Assembly: GCA_914767715.1 (NCBI GenBank)
Contig: OU612069.1
Coordinates: forward strand, 26,657,387 to 26,721,386
Source: Membranipora membranacea
Taxonomy: Eukaryota > Bryozoa > Gymnolaemata > Cheilostomatida > Membraniporidae
Reading direction: 5' to 3'
DNA length: 64,000 nt
Shown: positions 58,860 through 64,000 of the stretch, one piece after another
How the letters are laid out: each line of letters opens with the position of its first letter
Numbering within the stretch: the stretch's first letter is position 1
Position numbers and translations under genes: made by a program
The notes under the pieces: model-generated
Database searches by the model: none
Told to the model about the DNA's origin: nothing
What the model saw: only the letters and a program-made list of their open reading frames with translations

Positions 58860-59550
58860 AAGGTAGTTCTAGGGATATGAATTTAGCACTGTCGAGGTTT
58901 CTGTTAGGATATAACACAACCAATCATGCTACAACAGGTCGTGCTCCATGTGAACTGTTAATGGGCAGACAACTACGCACTTTATTTACTCTCATGAAAC
59001 CCAGTCTGCAAGCAGATGTTGATAAGTCTCAGGATCGTAGTTATGTCGATGGTAGTAATTCCAAGTCTCGTGAGTTTAAAGTCGGAGATTCTGTCAAGGT
59101 CAGGAACATGATTGGTCCAGACAAGTGGTTATTTGGCACTGTAATAAAACGCATAGGTCCGCTCAGGTATCTAGTCAGGATTGGTTCTAGAGTTCGATAT
59201 TGTCATTTGAATCATTTAGTATCTGCTGGGACACACATTGATGATTGTGACTATGATGATTTAAACCAACCCCATAATTCTAATGTAACAAGACAAGATC
59301 TATCTCAGGATACCTTCAGCGAAGCCAGTGTAAAAGCAGCAACCACTTAGCCCCAGAGGTCCTCAGATGCTGACGGTACAGCTGATGGTTCGACACTGAT
59401 ACAGATACAAGCCTTATACCCAGTACTGGTCCGATGGTTACAACGCAGAGACAACGTACTCAAACCTCTACACCGTCACCTATTACACCACCAGTACTGA
59501 GACGTTCAGCTCGAATAAGCAAACAACCAGAGAGATATAAACCCTCTTAA
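58856..59550 (+). pseudogene. Integrase C-terminal part
   Basis: Continues the integrase: LLGYNTTNHATTGRAPCELL, KVGDSVKVRNMIG and FGTVIKRIGPLRYLVRIG, resembling the GPY/F module. After a stop at 59348 the tail RRSARISKQPERYKPS is readable in another frame up to TAA at 59550, a typical end of Ty3-group pol. Confidence 0.8.
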
Positions 59551-59562
59551 AGGGGGAGGCAA
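59550..59562 (+). promoter_or_regulatory. Polypurine tract
   Basis: aagggggaggcaa directly precedes the 3' LTR, as expected for plus-strand priming. Confidence 0.75.
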
Positions 59563-59769
59563 TGTTATATATGCCATGCCTTAACGATGACAGTTAATAT
59601 GTCTGCTAACAGACATCACAGGACGTGATGTCAGATTCTATTGTTCTTTTATAATGACCACAATGCAGTGGCTATTTCCTTTCTATGTTAACCACGCTAC
59701 CAGTAAGATGCCTCTGCTAGATGCTCCCAATAAAATATCGTAAAACATCACCAACACGCAAACTTAATA
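59563..59769 (+). repeat. 3' LTR
   Basis: Same length and ends as the 5' LTR; followed by the target duplication GTAAA. Confidence 0.9.
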
Positions 59770-59774
59770 GTAAA

Positions 59775-60099
59775 CAACATTGTTCCTAAGCTAGCAGTAC
59801 CACCAAACCCAACAAACCACACTAAACAATCTGCCAGATGTTCAGACTCATTTTCAGGTACACCATCACCATTATCCTCATTGCCTGAAAGCCTATGCAA
59901 TGACCAAATCCCAAATGATATCTTCTCTGTTTAGAGAAATTATGAAATGGGTGAGGATATATTATCTTCACTCTATATGCCCAAAATGTCTAAAACTTTG
60001 TGACAAAACGAACAGAACTTCTGACAAACCGAATCAGTGCACTGGAAAAGAGAAAATCATCCACCGATTATGATAGACGATTCGAAGAAATCAGGAAAA
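59775..60099. other. Nothing recognised
   Basis: Short AT-rich stretch between the LTR element and the Helitron-like fragment. Confidence 0.4.
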
Positions 60100-60189
60100 A
60101 AAAGTGATTGACCACTTCACTGACTAATATCGTGATCAGGGCAGAGCGCAAAGATTATGATATTGTCATAATACACGGAGTCTATTTAC

Positions 60190-60800
60190 AGTTAAATATG
60201 CAGGGGAAAAGTCTGGATTATAATTTGGTCAACTCTTCTGGGCAGATTGGTGATACATGTATTAATGTCTTGTGGGTCATTGAGAACATGGCCACAGAAC
60301 GCGAATCGACCGCCACGAGACAGACGCATGAGTGACATGTTTGGATTGACCTGGCATCTGTTCAGATGGTGTGAGTCCATAAAGCTCAGGGACAGTAGGA
60401 CCTGGTCAATGTTTGTTTTGGTCAGAAAAGTTATCCTCCTTGCACAGTTTTCAGAAGAGATCTTTCACTACAATATTGGCGAACAAGTTGACTGATACCA
60501 TTGAATTTCGCTGAAGTTGGAGAAACTGAGGCTCATAGAGGAATTGTTCAATGTCATATCATGTCTTCATCCATCATCGTAAGCACAATTTTGTAAAGGA
60601 AAACCAGATCGTCAAAGTTAACAGATTGAGGAGATGGTGGGCGAGGGTCTTGATGTGGCAGTGGATTGGAATAAGCGTCCGCATTGCCAGCATTGGTAGG
60701 GTCAGGAAAGAGAATCTGCCTAGCTGCCTGGCGCTGATAGTAATTTCTACTGGCATAGGAAGATTGATGCCGCAGCCCCTGCTTATTATACATAGACATG
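60190..60800 (-). pseudogene. Helitron-like replicase N-terminal (DUF6570-like) fragment
   Basis: On the minus strand, sequence near 60405-60345 reads PGPTVPELYGLTPSEQM, and in another frame NPNMSLMRLSRGGRFAFCGH continues with VLNDPQDINTCITNLPRR. The order (P)G.vP.EL.GLT..E.......P.M...RL..GGrf...GHV.N.PQD......LPR is that of the region preceding the helicase-like domain in animal Helitron proteins. At least one frameshift and stops upstream. The minus ORF 60799-60554 (NYYQRQAARQILFPDPTNA) may be its upstream part. Confidence 0.55.
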
Positions 60801-61019
60801 GCACACTGCCTGCGAGGTTCACTGCAATGCTGTGAGAATGGGAGCTATGGTTGTTTCAAAAACTAAGGCGTTCACTGAGACATGATGAAAAGCTATGAGT
60901 AGAATCTAGCAGGGACTATTAAAGGTTTCAGTACAGGTAGGAGGCCAGTCCAACTTTCCGAAAATTGAAACTACAGGAGACAAATGGGTTTGTTTAGAAA
61001 AAGTAATTGAAACATTATG

Positions 61020-61660
61020 CACAGGTATCTGTCTTCTATAAACAGGTGCTGCCTGGTGAAACAAAGTTGTGGCAAGCTTCTGGCTATGACAGCTACTATA
61101 GAAAGAACAATTAACTTCTCAGAATCGAGTCAACAAAGTTACAGAGTATGAGTACAAGAGAAGCGCAGCAACCCTCTGAGAATCTAACCCGTTGCTAACT
61201 ATGCAGTTTGTTATGAATAGTTATTGCAATATAGAATATAGGTAGATGCCTGTCAAAAAGTGCTGCCTGATAAAACAAGTTGTGGTAAGGGTCTGAATTT
61301 GGCAGCTGCTATAAAATAAAAAAGAAGAGCAGCAAAACTCTGCGAATCGAAACAACAAAGCAACACAGGTAGATGCCTGTCTGTCAAAAACCACTGCATG
61401 GTAAAAAATTGTGGCAAGCTTTGAACTTGGACAGCTGCAATAAAAAAAGAAGAGCAGCATACAGCTGGGTATCAAACCAGCAAAGTAACACAGCCTGGTA
61501 AAAAAAAATTCTTGCAAGCTTCCGACTTTGACAGCTACAATAGGTAAAAGAAGAGCAGAAAGAAAGAAAAGCGGCGTTCCACTGGGTATTGGACCAACAA
61601 CGCCACACAGGTATATGCCTGTTAAAAATCCCTCCCTGTGTTGTAGGCTTCTGACTTTAA
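61020..61660. repeat. Degenerate ~110-210 bp tandem repeat cluster, about 5 copies
   Basis: Recurring blocks: caggtagatgcctgt; tgctgcctggtgaaa; gttgtggcaagcttctgac; gacagctacaata; aagaagagcagcaaa; caacaaagtaacaca. Copies start near 61030, 61245, 61370, 61490 and 61610. Matching ORFs on minus are repeat-derived and not convincing. Confidence 0.75.
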
Positions 61661-62204
61661 AAAAATATATTTACAGTCACATAGGAAGCTAATTATAAGG
61701 TTGCACAATATGATAAGATCGAAATCGGGAATAAGTAGTAATTAGATATGTGGGGATAATAGTATTACTTATATGTCGAGAACCCCCTGAAATATCCTGC
61801 CTGGTTTGTTGATTTATCAAAAAAAAAAGTTTAGATTTTCGAATTTTACAGTGTTTCTTGGCTCCAATAGTGGAATGAATAACAAAGTGACCTACCCAAG
61901 CAGCTGATTGGCTGTTGTAAGATTCATTTTGAGTGCGGTGCATTTCAAAGTTCAACAAAAGGCATGACTCAACCCATCACCACCCTACAGCTGAGAAGCT
62001 CCCTATTTGAGCTTCTTCCCTGTGGGAGTTTGTTTTCACTATGTTATCCTGTTCAGGATCAGGACTAAGGGTTACCACAACAAGTAGTTGTACATTTCAG
62101 CTACAAACATTAATAGTCACCAACAGATATTCTTGCCAACTTAATGTTTAGTGATTTCAGTGATTGATCAATTTGAGCTACCTCAGAACATAATGCCATA
62201 AGAG
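61661..62204. other. Nothing recognised
   Basis: No gene or repeat supported. Confidence 0.4.
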
Positions 62205-63372
62205 TTGAAAAATAAAAAAAAGCTGTTCTATCAGTTGATCTCAAGCGGTGTTTTTGGACCCAGTTTTTGGATCAAAGTTTCTTTGCTGCATCTTTTAGGC
62301 AAAGTCTGTGAACAGGTTATCGTTGAAAAGATCAAGTTTTGTGCGAAACATCTCATCGGTAGCAATCAGTATGCATTTTGTTGGGACATTAGACGCTATT
62401 CTAAAGCTTATTGATGCTATAAAATCAGACTTAGATTTGGCTCACAATACTCAAGTACAATTATAGGGGGGTCTTGATTTTTCTAGAGCACTTGATAGGC
62501 TTTAGCCAATTATCGTTCTAAGTAAAATATAAATTATGATGCGAATGAAAATCTACTGAATCTATTAGCTGATTTTCTAGTACATAGGAAACAATGTGTA
62601 AAATTAAATAGCACCTTTTCTAATTACATTGATATCTCTGTAGGGGCACCACAGGGCACCAAGCTCGGGCACCTGCTATGGCTTTTTAATGTTAACAACT
62701 TGAATGTTGAGGATTTTAGATTAGTGCAGTATACAGATGACTCTTTTGCCGCAGCTTTTTTATGGTACAATGGTGGCTGATGATAATAGTATGCTACTGA
62801 ATGCTTACAATACTGGTATAATCAACGTTTTGCTGAATTACCATAATGAGTATAACGATCCTGTGAATTTGAGTCAGTGATTCACCATCTCAGATTGCCA
62901 AGTATTTAGGTATGGCATTGATAATCATTTATCTTTTAATAAACATGTAGAATCTCTTGCCTCATCCTGTAATAGTGAGATATTTCTTTTACTTCATGAT
63001 CAAACAAAGTTGTTAGATATTATAATTGATAATAAGTTGAATTTTAGTAGCCATATTGAATATTTAATTTCTAAGTGTAATAGCCGATTATTGTTAATGA
63101 GACAACTGAAATCTTTTGGACTCAACAGTGACAGCCTCAACACGTTTTATATATTTAACATAAGATCCATTTTATTGTATGGGGCCCTGCTTGGCATAAC
63201 TTTTATCCTTGACATCAAAAGAAAAACTAGAGAAAATTCAACCCCCCCCTCCGATGTGAGTTACATTGATAGGTTAGCTTTCCATTCTATTTCGCCACTC
63301 AATGATTTCATATTTTCCAGCAGTTATTGTAGTAGCCACTCTTGGTTTGATAGAGAAGTGAAATTAAACTAA
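62205..63372 (+). pseudogene. Second LINE (CR1-like) reverse transcriptase fragment
   Basis: LLHLLGKVCEQVIVEKI and IGSNQYAF (RT fingers), GAPQGTKLGHLLWLFNVNNL and VQYTDDSFAAAF (active box DD, about 62645-62760). Then the thumb, with IDNKLNFSSHIEYLISKCNS and LLMRQLKSFGLNSDSLNTFY (63010-63180). Fragments are in several frames with many stops. It is a different family from the 22-27 kb element. A thumb segment (62910-63000) is a second, diverged copy of the following one (LSFNKHVESLASSCNSEIFL). Confidence 0.7.
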
Positions 63373-63573
63373 TACCAATACCAATTAGTATATCACTTGA
63401 TCAGTGTGGTCAGCAGACCTATGGTGGTTGTGTCATTGGAGATCGTATAACCATGCCCACTTCGATTTTGCAGTAAATCTAAAAAGTCAACTGTCCTTCA
63501 CGCTTGAATTTTAATTTAATTTTGTATACATAATTATGCTGACACTGATCTGTCATGCCGTTTTAGTTCCCAG

Positions 63574-63707
63574 CAGACCAACCATTCACCTCTCTGGACA
63601 GCGTTAGCGGAGGAGTGACTGAATGGAAAGAAAAAGTTAAAGCAGGGAAATCGATTGCAACCTCAGATGGGAAACACTATAAAAGCGCAAAACATCATAA
63701 ATATTAG
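63574..63707 (+). CDS. Candidate terminal exon of an unidentified gene
   Basis: The acceptor (gccgttttagttcccag) leads into a frame reading DQPFTSLDSVSGGVTEWKEK, then VKAGKSIATSDGKHYKSAKH and HKY before TAG at 63705-63707. The start phase is 1, compatible with the signal-peptide exon at 27949-28075, though 35 kb separate them. The C-terminus is Lys/His-rich. I do not recognise the family. Confidence 0.45.
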
Positions 63708-64000
63708 TGAACAAGGAGACTGATTTTTGAGTGCAAGCGGTATAAAGACTGAAGAGAGACATTTATATTCTAGTCAGGCAACAGCAGGATATTTATACCG
63801 ACAACTGTCCGATATAATGTATTATGTACCATTGGCAGATTTTACACAGAAGTACAAAGCTGTCCAGCATGCTGGGAATTTTTTGCTCCTTCAATTGATA
63901 AAACAATTGTGCTTTTAAATCCTTCAATCAATATGCCTTCTTTTCTTCTTTATCTGAAATTTGTGTACAGCCATTATTAGGATCAAACTTTTTAATTTTA
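63708..64000. other. Possible 3' UTR, nothing recognised
   Basis: A 63-codon + ORF (63727-63918) has no supporting context. Confidence 0.35.

Larger units (their letters stand above)
55248..59769 (+). mobile_element. Ty3/mdg4-type LTR retrotransposon, complete ends, broken pol
   Basis: Two 207-bp LTRs (55248-55454, 59563-59769) flank gag-protease-RT-RNase H-integrase in that order, which defines the Ty3 group. The 5-bp target duplication GTAAA is at 55243-55247 and 59770-59774. By eye the LTRs differ at 7 of 207 positions, so insertion is fairly recent. No envelope gene. Internal stops and frameshifts interrupt pol (near 57184, 57280, 57596, 58857 and 59348), so this copy is not autonomous. 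Confidence 0.92.

Overview
The window is nuclear DNA of an animal, most likely a marine invertebrate. It is AT-rich with long spliced introns (GT...AG junctions with matching codon phases). It is densely littered with decayed transposable elements: a DIRS-like tyrosine-recombinase retroelement, two CR1/jockey-like LINEs, a Ty3-type LTR element, a MULE-like transposase, a hAT-like MITE, a Helitron-like fragment and foldback repeats. I cannot name the species. Nothing bacterial (operons, Shine-Dalgarno sites, CRISPR) is present.

The clearest host gene runs on + from 8417 to 21305. Ten phase-compatible exons encode a predicted 361-residue type II membrane protein: short cytoplasmic tail, one transmembrane helix, a stalk built from small repeated exons, and a C-terminal fibrinogen-related domain (FReD). 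This is the architecture of FIBCD1-like innate recognition receptors. One FReD exon (19536-19634) is too short for an ORF scan and was recovered by homology and phase. A second, weaker gene lies on - (about 20.65-30.4 kb, perhaps starting at 40523). Its small phase-matched exons read as armadillo repeats resembling importin-alpha, and its 3' exons fall inside the last FReD intron. Other host fragments are two orphan signal-peptide exons (1603-1692 and 27949-28075), a macro-domain-like exon with an in-frame TGA (32671-33002) and a probable terminal exon (63574-63707).

Layout: 0-5.4 kb orphan exons and a tandemly duplicated upstream region; 5.4-7.5 kb DIRS-like relic (-); 8.4-21.3 kb FReD gene containing a hAT-like MITE and a hexamer microsatellite; 22.2-27.1 kb LINE; 27.1-40.5 kb ARM gene exons, macro fragment, MULE-like relic and two foldbacks; 40.9-50.4 kb a 9.4-kb composite satellite; 50.4-55.2 kb mostly empty; 55.2-59.8 kb Ty3-type element with 207-bp LTRs and 5-bp target duplication; 60-63.4 kb Helitron-like piece, a ~120-bp repeat cluster and a second LINE fragment.

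The most unusual structure is the satellite. There are 74 almost identical 61-bp units, then 17 42-bp units, then about 118 10-bp units. Adjacent arrays share sequence at their junctions. These are followed by a degenerate decamer field whose core lies on the opposite strand. The decamer array makes the minus strand an uninterrupted series of G5 tracts. A second striking feature is the LINE ORF1/ORF2 boundary: a single TGA in the context TGA-CTAG, with ORF2 in the same frame and no upstream ATG, suggesting stop-codon readthrough.
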